From NCBI GenBank assembly GCA_009991955.1, contig JAACWS010000013.1:27836-91835 (forward strand): a stretch of DNA of 64,000 bases. Direction: 5' to 3'. Positions 42,324-50,576 of this stretch are shown in pieces. Each line of letters starts with the position of its first letter. The stretch's first letter is position 1. Under the pieces are notes generated by a model. It was not told where the DNA came from. It worked only from the letters and a program-made list of their open reading frames with translations, and did no database searches. The position numbers and the translations under genes were made by a program. This DNA is from Spirochaetales bacterium. Its GTDB lineage: Bacteria > Spirochaetota > Spirochaetia > DSM-27196 > Salinispiraceae.

Positions 42324-44561
42324 TTACAGTCCTAACTCCTCAAAGAGTCGTTTGTAGACTTCAAAGTGTTCAGATCTGGCGAACTCTTCGATTTTTTCTT
42401 CAGGGAGAGCTTCAAGCAGTTTATCCATATACGCCAAGACCGATTTGATCTCATCCTTGAGGGAGGTCGACAGCTCAGTCCCAGAGCCGGGAGCAACTTT
42501 GGGAGACTCGACTACCGCTATTTCATCGTCTTCTTCCTGAACTTCTTCCTGAATATCCTCATCGACGACTTCTTCTTCAAAATCTATCTCTTCTGTTTCG
42601 GTAGTCGGTAGTTCGTTTGATGGACTTAGATCTTCAAAAGAGTCCGGAATTTCGATTGACATTTTTTCGAGCTCAGATTCATCAACCTCAACCTGAAGAC
42701 TTTCGTCGTCCAGATCATCGATTCCTTCGAGTTCTTTGTCGATGTCCAACTCAGCCATAGCCTTGACTTCGTCTTCACTTCCCGCAAAAGGATCGACTTC
42801 TTCTAGGGTAATATCGGTAATAATAGGAGTTTCTTCTTCTTCGCCCGTTTCCTCAGCCAGTGGTTCTTCGACAAGAAACTCCTCGGATTCTTCTTCGAAT
42901 TCCGAAGGCTCGCCAGCTTCTTCAATAAACTCTGCGGTATTAAGAATATTATCTAATTCGTCTCCGGTGAGAGCGATCGTTTCATCTTCATCGTCTTCGA
43001 AGAATCCGCCGGGTACCTCACTAGTCTCTTCGATCGTTAATGCTTCGGCCTGTTCGGCCTGTTCGGCTTCTTCGACGAGAATGTTATTCTCTAGCTCCTC
43101 ATTATCTGGATCTATAGCTTCTTCTTCGAGAGAGTAGTCTTCTTCAAAGGTGATTTCTTCTTCGACTCGGTTTTCTGTGCTTTCCGCGAGGTCTTGAATT
43201 TCGCTGCTTTCGGGGGAGCTTAAGGTTTCCTCATGGCTTTCTGGCTCTAGTAGGGTGTCGGTGGTTCCATCGTTAATCCCTACAGACGCTTCGGCTAGAG
43301 TATCGTCATCCTGCGCATTTCTCACTTCAGACAACGATTCGCGAATAGACTGTTCTTCGGTTCGCAATTTGTGAAGTTCTTGTCGCAGACTGGTGAGTTC
43401 AAATTTAATGGCCGATAACTCGCTTTCAATTGAAGAAAGGATAGAGCTGCCGGGATCTATTTGAACCGATCCTGCGGACTGTGGGTTTGATGCGCGTACC
43501 GACGGAGCTTCAGATTCCTGAGACCCGAGAACAGAAATTGTTGGACCCTCATCCTCATCCTCAACAACAGTTGGTAGCCCATCGGAGTCTGTAAGGTCTT
43601 CGGTCAAAGCTTCTACATCGTCAAAATCATCAAGTTCGGGTAAATCTTCGTTTTCGTCTTGTCCTTGAATATCTTCAATATCTAAGGTGTCTTCATCAGA
43701 GCCGGGGAGGGTTTCTGCCGATAATTCCTCGGCCTCTTGGTCTTTCTCAAACGCGTCTAGATCGAGATCAATATCTTCTTCAAGGTTCAAAAAGTCATCG
43801 TCAAGATCGGGCAATTCCCCAATATCGGGGAGTTGTTCAGCGGCAACCGCTACTTCTTCCTCGGATTCTTCTTCGGGAAGCTCGATGTCTAATTCGGGGT
43901 CTTCATCGAAATTTGGTATTTCTAGGTCAATATCTTCAACGAGGGGATCCTCAGATTCTATCGGTTCCTCGTCGAGAGAGGGAATCTCAAGGCTGTCTTC
44001 GCTGGATAAGGAAGGAATTTCCAAAGAAGACTCTAAGTCATCTTCGAGAGAATCAAAGTCGAGAGAGTCTTCAGGGTTATCGAGGTCAAGATTAAGTTCT
44101 TCTTCGTCAAGAAAGTCCTCTCCCAGCTCTTCTTCGAGATCCAAAGAAATTGCATCATCGTCAAGATCGTCTAAGTTTAGTTCCCCAAGGCCATCTTCAT
44201 CTTCGAGATTGAGTTCGTTGTCATCATCTATTTCCGGTATCTCGATCGAGAACTCCTCTTCGTCTATTCCGTCTTGATGGTTATTTTCATTCATGAACTG
44301 TTCCTCTGCATCTGGGTTTTTATAATCGCTGTCATCGAGACTTTCGGCTTCTTCGAGTTCTCCCAGGAGACCTTCTTCTTCATCACTTAGGTATGAAGAC
44401 TCTAATTCGATCTCTTCTTCATCAAAGGTTATGGCCTCGGAGAGTTCCTGACCGTTGGGGTTCGATTTTACCCAAACCCCATATTCATCCAGGTCCTCGG
44501 TATCCATAACCTCATCGTCGAGCAACTCTTGAATTTCCGAGGATATCTCTTTTTCGGCCAT
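42324..44561 (-). CDS. very acidic, repetitive protein with C-terminal helical domain
   Basis: A 745-residue protein dominated by Asp, Glu, Ser and Leu, for example E-L-N-L-D-D-L-D-D-D and E-E-V-Q-E-E-D-D. The acidic regions (about residues 1-360 and 430-690) are probably disordered. One coiled coil (I-E-S-E-L-S-A-I-K-F-E-L and following, near residues 375-415) and a structured helical C-terminus (L-K-D-E-I-K-S-V-L-A-Y-M-D-K-L-L, ending E-V-Y-K-R-L-F-E-E-L) break this pattern. Proteins with this C-terminus occur in treponemes as conserved hypotheticals (from memory). The start ATG 44561 has AGGAG 8 nt upstream. It heads the operon leading to the DUF115 genes. A scaffold role is inference. Confidence 0.65.
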   Translation of the reverse strand: MAEKEISSEIQELLDDEVMDTEDLDEYGVWVKSNPNGQELSEAITFDEEEIELESSYLSDEEEGLLGELEEAESLDDSDYKNPDAEEQFMNENNHQDGIDEEEFSIEIPEIDDDNELNLEDEDGLGELNLDDLDDDAISLDLEEELGEDFLDEEELNLDLDNPEDSLDFDSLEDDLESSLEIPSLSSEDSLEIPSLDEEPIESEDPLVEDIDLEIPNFDEDPELDIELPEEESEEEVAVAAEQLPDIGELPDLDDDFLNLEEDIDLDLDAFEKDQEAEELSAETLPGSDEDTLDIEDIQGQDENEDLPELDDFDDVEALTEDLTDSDGLPTVVEDEDEGPTISVLGSQESEAPSVRASNPQSAGSVQIDPGSSILSSIESELSAIKFELTSLRQELHKLRTEEQSIRESLSEVRNAQDDDTLAEASVGINDGTTDTLLEPESHEETLSSPESSEIQDLAESTENRVEEEITFEEDYSLEEEAIDPDNEELENNILVEEAEQAEQAEALTIEETSEVPGGFFEDDEDETIALTGDELDNILNTAEFIEEAGEPSEFEEESEEFLVEEPLAEETGEEEETPIITDITLEEVDPFAGSEDEVKAMAELDIDKELEGIDDLDDESLQVEVDESELEKMSIEIPDSFEDLSPSNELPTTETEEIDFEEEVVDEDIQEEVQEEDDEIAVVESPKVAPGSGTELSTSLKDEIKSVLAYMDKLLEALPEEKIEEFARSEHFEVYKRLFEELGL

Positions 44562-44683
44562 ACTTCTACTCCTGGTCAACGTAATACGAAGTTACCTACT
44601 TTTCAAGTATCGGCAGGAGTTATTCTTCCATGACCGAATTTTGGTTAAGTTTCTAATGGAAATGTCCGTTGTTTCTACTAGAC

Positions 44684-45181
44684 ATGAAGACCACTCATTT
44701 CATTATCGCATGTACCTTTGGTATTTTCACCTATTTATTCCTTCTCGGTTGGTATGGTCCTACAGGCTGGCTTGCCTTAGAACATAAGAGGGAGTACCTC
44801 AAGGGACTAGAAATGCATCTAGTAAATCTCGAGTACATCCAGGGTAACCTGGCTGGCCGGGTTATTGCGATGGAGCAAGATGAGCAGAAGATTATTCAAG
44901 AAATTCAACGACTTGGATATCTTGAAAAAACCCAAGTTATAGTACGCACAGAGGTAGGCAGTCCAAGTCTTTTCGGCGCGAGTCCTGGGTCTTTTCTTGC
45001 ATATACACCGTACCTACCCCCTCCAACCGGGTACATCATTGCAGCTAGCATTGGAGTATTCTTGGTATTTGCCAGCTTAGGAATCCTCTTTTCCAGAAAA
45101 CCCGAAAATTCTGGCCGAGACGAACGTTCTACCGACTTTGCTTCCTATTCAACCCTTTCCCATTCAGCTTCGCGGAAGTAG
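44684..45181 (+). CDS. FtsB/DivIC-like septum protein candidate
   Basis: About 165 residues. It has an N-terminal membrane helix (F-I-I-A-C-T-F-G-I-F-T-Y-L-F-L near residues 6-22), a short coiled coil after G-P-T-G-W-L-A-L-E-H-K-R-E-Y-L-K-G-L-E (residues about 30-75), and an E-I-Q-R-L-G-Y motif ending it, which fits the DivIC/FtsB family. Unlike FtsB it continues with a P/G-rich linker, a second membrane helix near residues 120-140 and a polar tail. The start is uncertain: ATG 44684 begins the hydrophobic segment sensibly, but no Shine-Dalgarno is seen. It overlaps the convergent gene by 37 bp. Confidence 0.65.
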   Translation: MKTTHFIIACTFGIFTYLFLLGWYGPTGWLALEHKREYLKGLEMHLVNLEYIQGNLAGRVIAMEQDEQKIIQEIQRLGYLEKTQVIVRTEVGSPSLFGASPGSFLAYTPYLPPPTGYIIAASIGVFLVFASLGILFSRKPENSGRDERSTDFASYSTLSHSASRK

Positions 45182-46074
45182 GTATTATCAACCCTGGTGA
45201 CGGTTCCCTGCTCGACGGTCACAAAAGAGGTAAACTTGTTGCCTACAAGTCTCTTTCCGTCGGCAGTTAATCGAAATTCCCAGGTCATAGGTCGTGCCAA
45301 ACCGACAATTTGGGTAGCAATATTGTAAGGGAATACTGAAAGATACATTTTGGGGGCGTTAGGCTCATTTTGTCGAACCCGGACAACACCGTTTAGCACC
45401 TCTACTTCGAGACTCATAGTCTCATTATCATCGAGTTCTGCGGTAGCTGAACCATCTCGAAGAATTTCCACCGGTCCCAAACCGGCATCACCGATCCATG
45501 TACCTACGAGTAAGTTCAGTTGAGCATCAGCAAATAGAGGACTCCCCTGTTGTACCGCGATGCCTTGGCTTAAACTAGGGACAGGGGCATTTTGAATTCC
45601 AAAAAGTCCATAAGCCGTACCCTGGAGTTGGGAAACCAAGCGGTCGAAAGAAGGGAAAATATCTTGTCGAGTCAAAAGTAGTCGTCCATTGGTGCGATTA
45701 TGAATAAAGAGATCGAGGTAAAACTGTGTCCCAAGACGGTTGATTTCTCCACTTATGACACCTCGAGCAAGGGGTTGCCAATCGGAGGATAAGCCTCGGA
45801 CCGCAAGATCTTGGCCTGCACTGGGAGCCAAGTCCGAAAGAATTGACAGGCGATCTTCAGGAAAAAGAAACGAATAGGGCTCGGTAGAACTAATCTGTAC
45901 TAAGAACGAAGACAATCGGTTGTCGAGTACCCGCAGTTCAGTGGGGCTCAGTATAGATTCAGTATCCCTTACCCCTAAATAGACAAAAATATAGTCGTCT
46001 CTTTGACCAAAAACGGTAACCGATGAAAAGAGGAGAAAGAGTGAAATGAGAAGGGTCAACCCTTTGGACCTCAT
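45145..46074 (-). CDS. exported protein, TolB-N-like N-terminal fold
   Basis: A 309-residue exported protein with a signal peptide (M-R-S-K-G-L-T-L-L-I-S-L-F, ending near F-G-Q). Residues about 30-160 follow the pattern of TolB-N/LpoB-like domains that occur in spirochaetal lipoproteins: a variable L-x-x-L helix, A-R-G-V-I-S-G-E-I-N-R-L-G-T, Y-L-D-L-F-I-H-N-R-T-N-G-R. The rest is beta-rich (L-L-V-G-T-W-I-G onwards), like a lipocalin-type domain. The start is ATG 46074, because TTGATT-17-TATCTT ends 6 nt before it; the frame opens at 46125, upstream of the promoter. Specific function unknown. Confidence 0.58.
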   Translation of the reverse strand: MRSKGLTLLISLFLLFSSVTVFGQRDDYIFVYLGVRDTESILSPTELRVLDNRLSSFLVQISSTEPYSFLFPEDRLSILSDLAPSAGQDLAVRGLSSDWQPLARGVISGEINRLGTQFYLDLFIHNRTNGRLLLTRQDIFPSFDRLVSQLQGTAYGLFGIQNAPVPSLSQGIAVQQGSPLFADAQLNLLVGTWIGDAGLGPVEILRDGSATAELDDNETMSLEVEVLNGVVRVRQNEPNAPKMYLSVFPYNIATQIVGLARPMTWEFRLTADGKRLVGNKFTSFVTVEQGTVTRVDNTYFREAEWERVE

Positions 46075-46080
46075 AAGAAA

Positions 46081-46109
46081 AAGATACATCCCCGAAGGGT
46101 AAAAATCAA
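46081..46109 (-). promoter_or_regulatory. leaderless-type promoter of the exported protein gene
   Basis: Reverse-strand TTGATT (46109-46104), 17-bp spacer, TATCTT (46086-46081), 6 nt to ATG 46074. Confidence 0.6.
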
Positions 46110-46136
46110 TCCTCACCATTGGCATCTACCGACCTC

Positions 46137-47471
46137 TCATTTGGGTACTATTCTTCGAGCTTCCATGTAGTAGCGTTTCTCCTGGGCGTCACCCATGGAG
46201 AACGCTTTGCGAGGAAGAGGCCCATTTTTTGCTACGTAGTCGAATAGACGTTCTCGGGCAATTACAGGAAAAAAGAAACCAATATCCTTCGAGTCTTTGA
46301 GAGCTCGTTTTGTATGGTCCCACCCATGGATAAAGTCGATAGTTCCTCGACCCAACTTTTCGCGGATGTTTATAAAGGCTTTATCCACTAAACCGTTTGG
46401 TAGGGTTTTAAGAGAACGGGGAAATTCGACTAGGTACCAGTTCCCCTCGCTTATTACTCCCACAGCGAACTGACCTTCGGAAGTCTTTTCGAGCAAATGC
46501 CGAATTTCGGCTTCGGGTCTGTTTTTTACTTTTGCCTGAAAGTCGGTTCTAAAAACTTCTAGGAACTCCGAAAGATCCCCGGAAAAAACTACCCGATGAA
46601 TCGGTTCGAACCGCAGGCCAGGGCTGTGGAGGTTTACGATTTCGGCCAGGGCAAAACGGGCTGGGTGATCGGTAAGCGAATCCAAGGAACCACTTTTCTC
46701 CAGGGTCTGGGCTTTGAGTTCTTCCCAGACCGTTTTTGCAGTAGCCAGACTATGATTTCCGTCCCCCATAGCGAATAGAAATGATCCTTGGGCCGACAAT
46801 TGCTCCAATCCCCTAAGAATGCCCTCGATAAGTAATGCATCGGTGCAATTGTATCCTTTTAGGTGACCACCCCCAAGCATCAAATCTAGGTCGTACAGGG
46901 GCTCGAGATGGGAAACCTGAGACTCGAGGGGTTCGATTACTGTTCGATCTTGGTCATCGATTAAAATCATAATATGCGGCAGTTCTAGGGGGGCACCTTT
47001 ACGAATTTCGACCCGAGGAGGAATCCGCTCTAAAATTGTACCCTCGGTCGCTCGAATTAAAGACTTCGATTCAGGGGAGAAATCATACTTCTCGAGATCC
47101 ATTGCCAAGAGTATACCCTGCCGGAGCCCGGACTCCTCGGTTTCCCGCTGGATGTACACCAGACCCTCTTCCAGAGTCCGGAACAGCCCCAAACGATCGT
47201 ATTGGATCATGGCCCTTTGGATTGCCGATATTCGTTCCTGGCTCTCCGAATCCTCAAGGTAGACCTCGGGAAATACGAGTCCCAAAGTCGATGGTTGGTC
47301 ATTTACCAGGGCCGCGACTTGGTTCCAGTATTCTCGATCCGAGGTGTGCTGGTCGCAGGCGATAACCGCCCACGATTTCGGGTCGACCTTTGAACTTGGT
47401 AAAAGTACCTCGGGAAAACGGACCCCGAGGTTTTCGAGACGGGCGCTATAGGCTTTATTTGTCTTATTCAT
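46137..47471 (-). CDS. DUF1015 family protein
   Basis: A 444-residue member of DUF1015 (also called SerB-adjacent hypothetical in some genomes). Family signs: W-A-V-I-A-C-D-Q-H-T-S-D-R-E-Y-W near residue 35, L-L-A-M-D-L-E-K-Y-D-F-S, A-M-G-D-G-N-H-S-L-A-T-A-K near residue 240, and F-I-H-G-W-D near residue 400. The conserved G-D-G-N-H suggests an enzyme active site, but no activity is established to my knowledge. The start is ATG 47471; the frame opens at 47531. A weak TTGGAG-17-TACCAT ends 10 nt before the ATG. It is divergent from the gene at 47530. Confidence 0.78.
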   Translation of the reverse strand: MNKTNKAYSARLENLGVRFPEVLLPSSKVDPKSWAVIACDQHTSDREYWNQVAALVNDQPSTLGLVFPEVYLEDSESQERISAIQRAMIQYDRLGLFRTLEEGLVYIQRETEESGLRQGILLAMDLEKYDFSPESKSLIRATEGTILERIPPRVEIRKGAPLELPHIMILIDDQDRTVIEPLESQVSHLEPLYDLDLMLGGGHLKGYNCTDALLIEGILRGLEQLSAQGSFLFAMGDGNHSLATAKTVWEELKAQTLEKSGSLDSLTDHPARFALAEIVNLHSPGLRFEPIHRVVFSGDLSEFLEVFRTDFQAKVKNRPEAEIRHLLEKTSEGQFAVGVISEGNWYLVEFPRSLKTLPNGLVDKAFINIREKLGRGTIDFIHGWDHTKRALKDSKDIGFFFPVIARERLFDYVAKNGPLPRKAFSMGDAQEKRYYMEARRIVPK

Positions 47472-47494
47472 GATGTTTCGGATGGTATAATAAT

Positions 47495-47523
47495 TTGACA
47501 GAATCTCCAACGGCCTGCATACT
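47495..47523 (+). promoter_or_regulatory. leaderless-type promoter of the 47530 gene
   Basis: TTGACA (47495-47500), exact 17-bp spacer, CATACT (47518-47523), then 6 nt to ATG 47530. No Shine-Dalgarno is possible in the remaining bases. Confidence 0.68.
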
Positions 47524-47529
47524 TTTTTC

Positions 47530-48414
47530 ATGGATTCTGGTATTTCGTGGCCTCTCCATTATCGATTTTGGGACTTTCCCTTGCGAGCTGAGCTACTTCT
47601 CAGTAAAGCTGTGCCCTTGCTCACCCAAGAGGAGCCGGGCAGGTCGGCTCGGAAGATTTTGGATTTCGGACCTACGTTTCCTTGGAGAAGTGAACCTCGA
47701 CTCTCCCGAGACCCCCGATACCCGGAAGAATTTTTGGTAGTCCTGGCCAACGAGTTACGGGAAGGCGAAGGATTTTCTTGGTACCTTCCTTTGAGTCCCC
47801 TTCCTTGGCGGGGGGACCTCCACTTCTACGATCTTTTGGTAGAGGAAGGGAACCCTTTACCCTTTATTCGTTTTCTCCAGGAGCAAGTTGATGACCTTAG
47901 AGAACTGGGATTTCGCAAGATAGCCCTTTGCCTCGATCCTCTGAATTTAGGAAAGAACAAAGCCACCCATCTTTTTTTTCAGAGTCTCAAGAAATCGCAC
48001 CTCCCTTATTGGATAATGCCCCGCCGTCGGCATACCGAGAGCTTTGCAAACCTCCTGGTGCCTTCGCTTATACACGATATTGACGCCCTGTCGAATCGGA
48101 CCAAAAAAATCATGGCCCTGGGATGTGGAATTTTGGATACCCTCGGGTTTCTGTTTTTGGGCTCGGTAGGTGGGTACGACGAGAAAGAATCCCTCGAACG
48201 AACTATGGGGGAGTTTCATCGGCAAAAAGAGCTCCTGCAAGGGGATTGGGAGAAATGGGTCCTAGGGGCCGATGCTTACCTTCTACCTGAAAGTAGTCGC
48301 CAAATATGCGAAGGAAAACTCTACGGCCTCAACGCTCTGGAGGAGCTTCTGGAAACCCGCAACAAGGAATATCTACGATACCGTCGGTTATTCCCGCACT
48401 TTTCCCCCGAGTAG
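47530..48414 (+). CDS. unknown 294-residue protein
   Basis: Soluble, no signal peptide, family not recognised. The N-terminal half has a P-rich region (L-P-L-S-P-L-P-W-R) and L-R-E-L-G-F-R-K-I-A-L-C-L-D-P; the second half has P-R-R-R-H-T-E-S-F and a hydrophobic G-C-G-I-L-D-T-L-G-F-L-F-L segment in the middle, then a charged helical C-terminus. The start ATG 47530 is fixed by a strong promoter ending 6 nt upstream. The last 27 bp overlap the convergent U32 gene. Confidence 0.58.
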   Translation: MDSGISWPLHYRFWDFPLRAELLLSKAVPLLTQEEPGRSARKILDFGPTFPWRSEPRLSRDPRYPEEFLVVLANELREGEGFSWYLPLSPLPWRGDLHFYDLLVEEGNPLPFIRFLQEQVDDLRELGFRKIALCLDPLNLGKNKATHLFFQSLKKSHLPYWIMPRRRHTESFANLLVPSLIHDIDALSNRTKKIMALGCGILDTLGFLFLGSVGGYDEKESLERTMGEFHRQKELLQGDWEKWVLGADAYLLPESSRQICEGKLYGLNALEELLETRNKEYLRYRRLFPHFSPE

Positions 48415-49626
48415 TTCTTTTCGCAAAAGAAATCCCGTTTCAAGAGGTTGGCTACAAACAAGATACCCCCCTCTTTCGGATCCAATCCGGGGTGTCGGAT
48501 CTCCGCTACTGTTTAATAAGGAGAAATCACCTGGAAAAAGAGAAGTAGCTGGTAAGGACGGTCCCAAAACCTCGATAGTGTCTTGGTCAGAAAAGGAATT
48601 CTTCACGCCCACGAGGTAGGCTCCCGTTTCTTTTTGGCCTTCAATGCTTCCCAAAAAGAGGTGACTTCTTTGGTAGGCCGTATCCATTGTACCAATATTT
48701 ACGCTTGAGCGGTCAAAGTAGAATCCGGTGTTGTATTCCCTGTGGCTCACCTCATAGAGGTCTATTCTGTAGGGATTTTCTACTGGGTCGGCATCGATGT
48801 GGTCCATTCCCCAGCGATAAGCTCGGGTAACCAGGGCTGTATAGTAGAGGCTTTTCATTCGGCCCTCAATTTTAATACTATCCACCCCAGCTTTGGCAAA
48901 ATCTTGCAGGTAGTCAATCATATTGAGGTCTTTGCTCGAAAGCAGGGCCGTGTAAGAACCCGAAGGGGTCTGGCCGGTTTCGACGGTCATGAATTCTCCC
49001 GGACGGGTTTCTTCTTCCAGGGATAGTCGGTAGTCCCACCGACAGTTATGGGCACAGTCGCCCCTATTTGCCGACCTTCCCGGGGACTCGGCAGAAAGAA
49101 AACATCGGCCCGAGTAGGACATACACATAGCCCCGTGGGCAAAAGCCTCTATTTCCAGGTCCGGCACTTTCTGTTTCATCTGGCGAATCTCGTCCAAACT
49201 CACTTCCCGTCCGGGAACAATCCGAGAGAATCCCATTGAGTAATACATCTTTGCCGCCGCCCAGTTTGTACAGTTCGCCTGGGTACTCAGGTGAAATTCT
49301 CTATCTGGAAGATAGGGTCGTAGAATTTCAAGGGCCCCGATATCCGAGACTATGAAAGCATCGAAAGGATACTCGGCAATTCTTTTGGCTTGAGCCTTTA
49401 ACAACCCAAGGTCTGGATTATGAAAATAGATATTTAAAGCGGCGTAAAGCTTCTTAGATCCTTTTATCTGGGCCACCCTTTGGGGTGTATCGGACAGAGC
49501 ATCGTCCAAGTTTTCTGCCCGGGCCCGAAGGCTAAAGAGGGGAAGTCCGATATAGGCGGCGTCGGCACCGTATCGGTAGGCATAGGCCAGCTTTGTAAGG
49601 CTTCCCGCAGGCGATAAGAGTTCCAT
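48388..49626 (-). CDS. peptidase U32 family protein (TrhP-like)
   Basis: A 412-residue member of the U32 family, whose characterised members TrhP/RlhA hydroxylate tRNA U34 or rRNA cytidine rather than cleaving peptides. The N-terminus E-L-L-S-P-A-G-S with Y-G-A-D-A-A-Y-I-G-L is diagnostic. Cysteines in A-M-C-M-S-Y-S-G-R-C-F-L-S and G-D-C-A-H-N-C-R-W are the four-cysteine Fe-S site, and I-K-I-E-G-R-M-K follows. The start is ATG 49626 with AAAGGGG about 6 nt upstream; the frame opens at 49650 inside the preceding gene. The length (412) fits TrhP rather than the roughly 650-residue RlhA form. Confidence 0.88.
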   Translation of the reverse strand: MELLSPAGSLTKLAYAYRYGADAAYIGLPLFSLRARAENLDDALSDTPQRVAQIKGSKKLYAALNIYFHNPDLGLLKAQAKRIAEYPFDAFIVSDIGALEILRPYLPDREFHLSTQANCTNWAAAKMYYSMGFSRIVPGREVSLDEIRQMKQKVPDLEIEAFAHGAMCMSYSGRCFLSAESPGRSANRGDCAHNCRWDYRLSLEEETRPGEFMTVETGQTPSGSYTALLSSKDLNMIDYLQDFAKAGVDSIKIEGRMKSLYYTALVTRAYRWGMDHIDADPVENPYRIDLYEVSHREYNTGFYFDRSSVNIGTMDTAYQRSHLFLGSIEGQKETGAYLVGVKNSFSDQDTIEVLGPSLPATSLFPGDFSLLNSSGDPTPRIGSERGGYLVCSQPLETGFLLRKELLGGKVRE

Positions 49627-49637
49627 GGTTATCCCCT

Positions 49638-50576
49638 TTAGTTCTGCCAAACTTGGTAAAGATCATCTTTCACTAGGTTCCAAAAGAGCAAAAATCGAAA
49701 CTGTGACCCTTCAAAGAGTTCTTGCTCTATTTTGGTCGACTCTTTGCCAATCCAACGAAAATGCCAGGGCTCAAAGGCGTATCCCGTAAGACTTTCTTGG
49801 CCTTCTGGATACGAGAGGCTAAATCCAAAATCCCAGGCTCGGGCGGCCAACCAACGGCCCGCCGGGTGGGTTGCAAACTCGAGGGTAATAGAGCCAAAAT
49901 CGATAGTAGTACCCAGCTGGTGTTGGCTCGTACCCGCCCGGGCACTAACTCTTTGGGCTTCTTCTAAGCCCAAACTTTCGACCCAGGTCTGAAAGAGCCC
50001 CCGTTGGTACTCGTAGGACCGATAGGCACTCGAAAGATCCAGCACAATACCCTCTCCCTGGGCGGCTTCGGCCATGGCTAACAGATCTGGGAGAATGATC
50101 TGGCGCAGCTCCAAACCTTGGCGATTGAGAACTAGACCAGGACTTTGCAGGTCTGGAGCTTGGTAGTCCTCCAATCTCACTAGGTCCGAGGGCACGTACC
50201 CCTCGGGCAACAGGTGTTCTTTGTCTGCCAAGAGAAAAGTTTCATCAGGGTAGGTAAAAAGGGTATTCACCTGATCGAGAAAGGTCCGGGGCCGGGCAAG
50301 AATTTTTGCCCTTACCCCGTCGGTGAGGGCTCGCGGTTCCTGCTCGTGGAGTCTATCGAGGATCGACTCCAGTTCTTGCTGGGTCAAACGAAAATCTGGG
50401 TGCACGAAGGTCGGCTGGGGTAGGGTCGTAGGCGTCTGCCCGGGCTCGCCGTCGGACCCATTGGTAGAGTCACTCTCGAGACTCCCCGAAGGGCCACACC
50501 CGAGAAGCCCCGAGAAAAAAATTCCCAGGGCTAGCATGCCAAGTTTCCTAAGAGCTCTCGGACGTAGGGTACCCAT
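49638..50576 (-). CDS. VanY-type D-alanyl-D-alanine carboxypeptidase lipoprotein
   Basis: Zinc D,D-carboxypeptidase of the M15B/VanY family, 312 residues. A lipobox L-L-G-C near residue 26 follows a hydrophobic segment, so it is a probable lipoprotein; a P/T/G-rich linker follows. The catalytic blocks are S-A-Y-R-S-Y-E-Y-Q near residue 190, S-x-H-Q-L-G-T-T-I-D-F-G (SxHxxGxAxD with two zinc ligands), and E-P-W-H-F-R-W (third ligand). The start ATG 50576 overlaps the aldo/keto reductase stop (TAATG). It is the second D,D-carboxypeptidase in the window, with the S11 type at 10.6 kb. Confidence 0.9.
   Translation of the reverse strand: MGTLRPRALRKLGMLALGIFFSGLLGCGPSGSLESDSTNGSDGEPGQTPTTLPQPTFVHPDFRLTQQELESILDRLHEQEPRALTDGVRAKILARPRTFLDQVNTLFTYPDETFLLADKEHLLPEGYVPSDLVRLEDYQAPDLQSPGLVLNRQGLELRQIILPDLLAMAEAAQGEGIVLDLSSAYRSYEYQRGLFQTWVESLGLEEAQRVSARAGTSQHQLGTTIDFGSITLEFATHPAGRWLAARAWDFGFSLSYPEGQESLTGYAFEPWHFRWIGKESTKIEQELFEGSQFRFLLFWNLVKDDLYQVWQN

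Noticed and set aside
43687..44277. Long serine-rich forward-strand reading frame opposite the acidic protein gene
   Set aside because: It is the complement of GAA/GAT/TCT-rich acidic codons; its serine repeats mirror the acidic protein, it has no ribosome site, and the reverse-strand frame is complete with a good Shine-Dalgarno.
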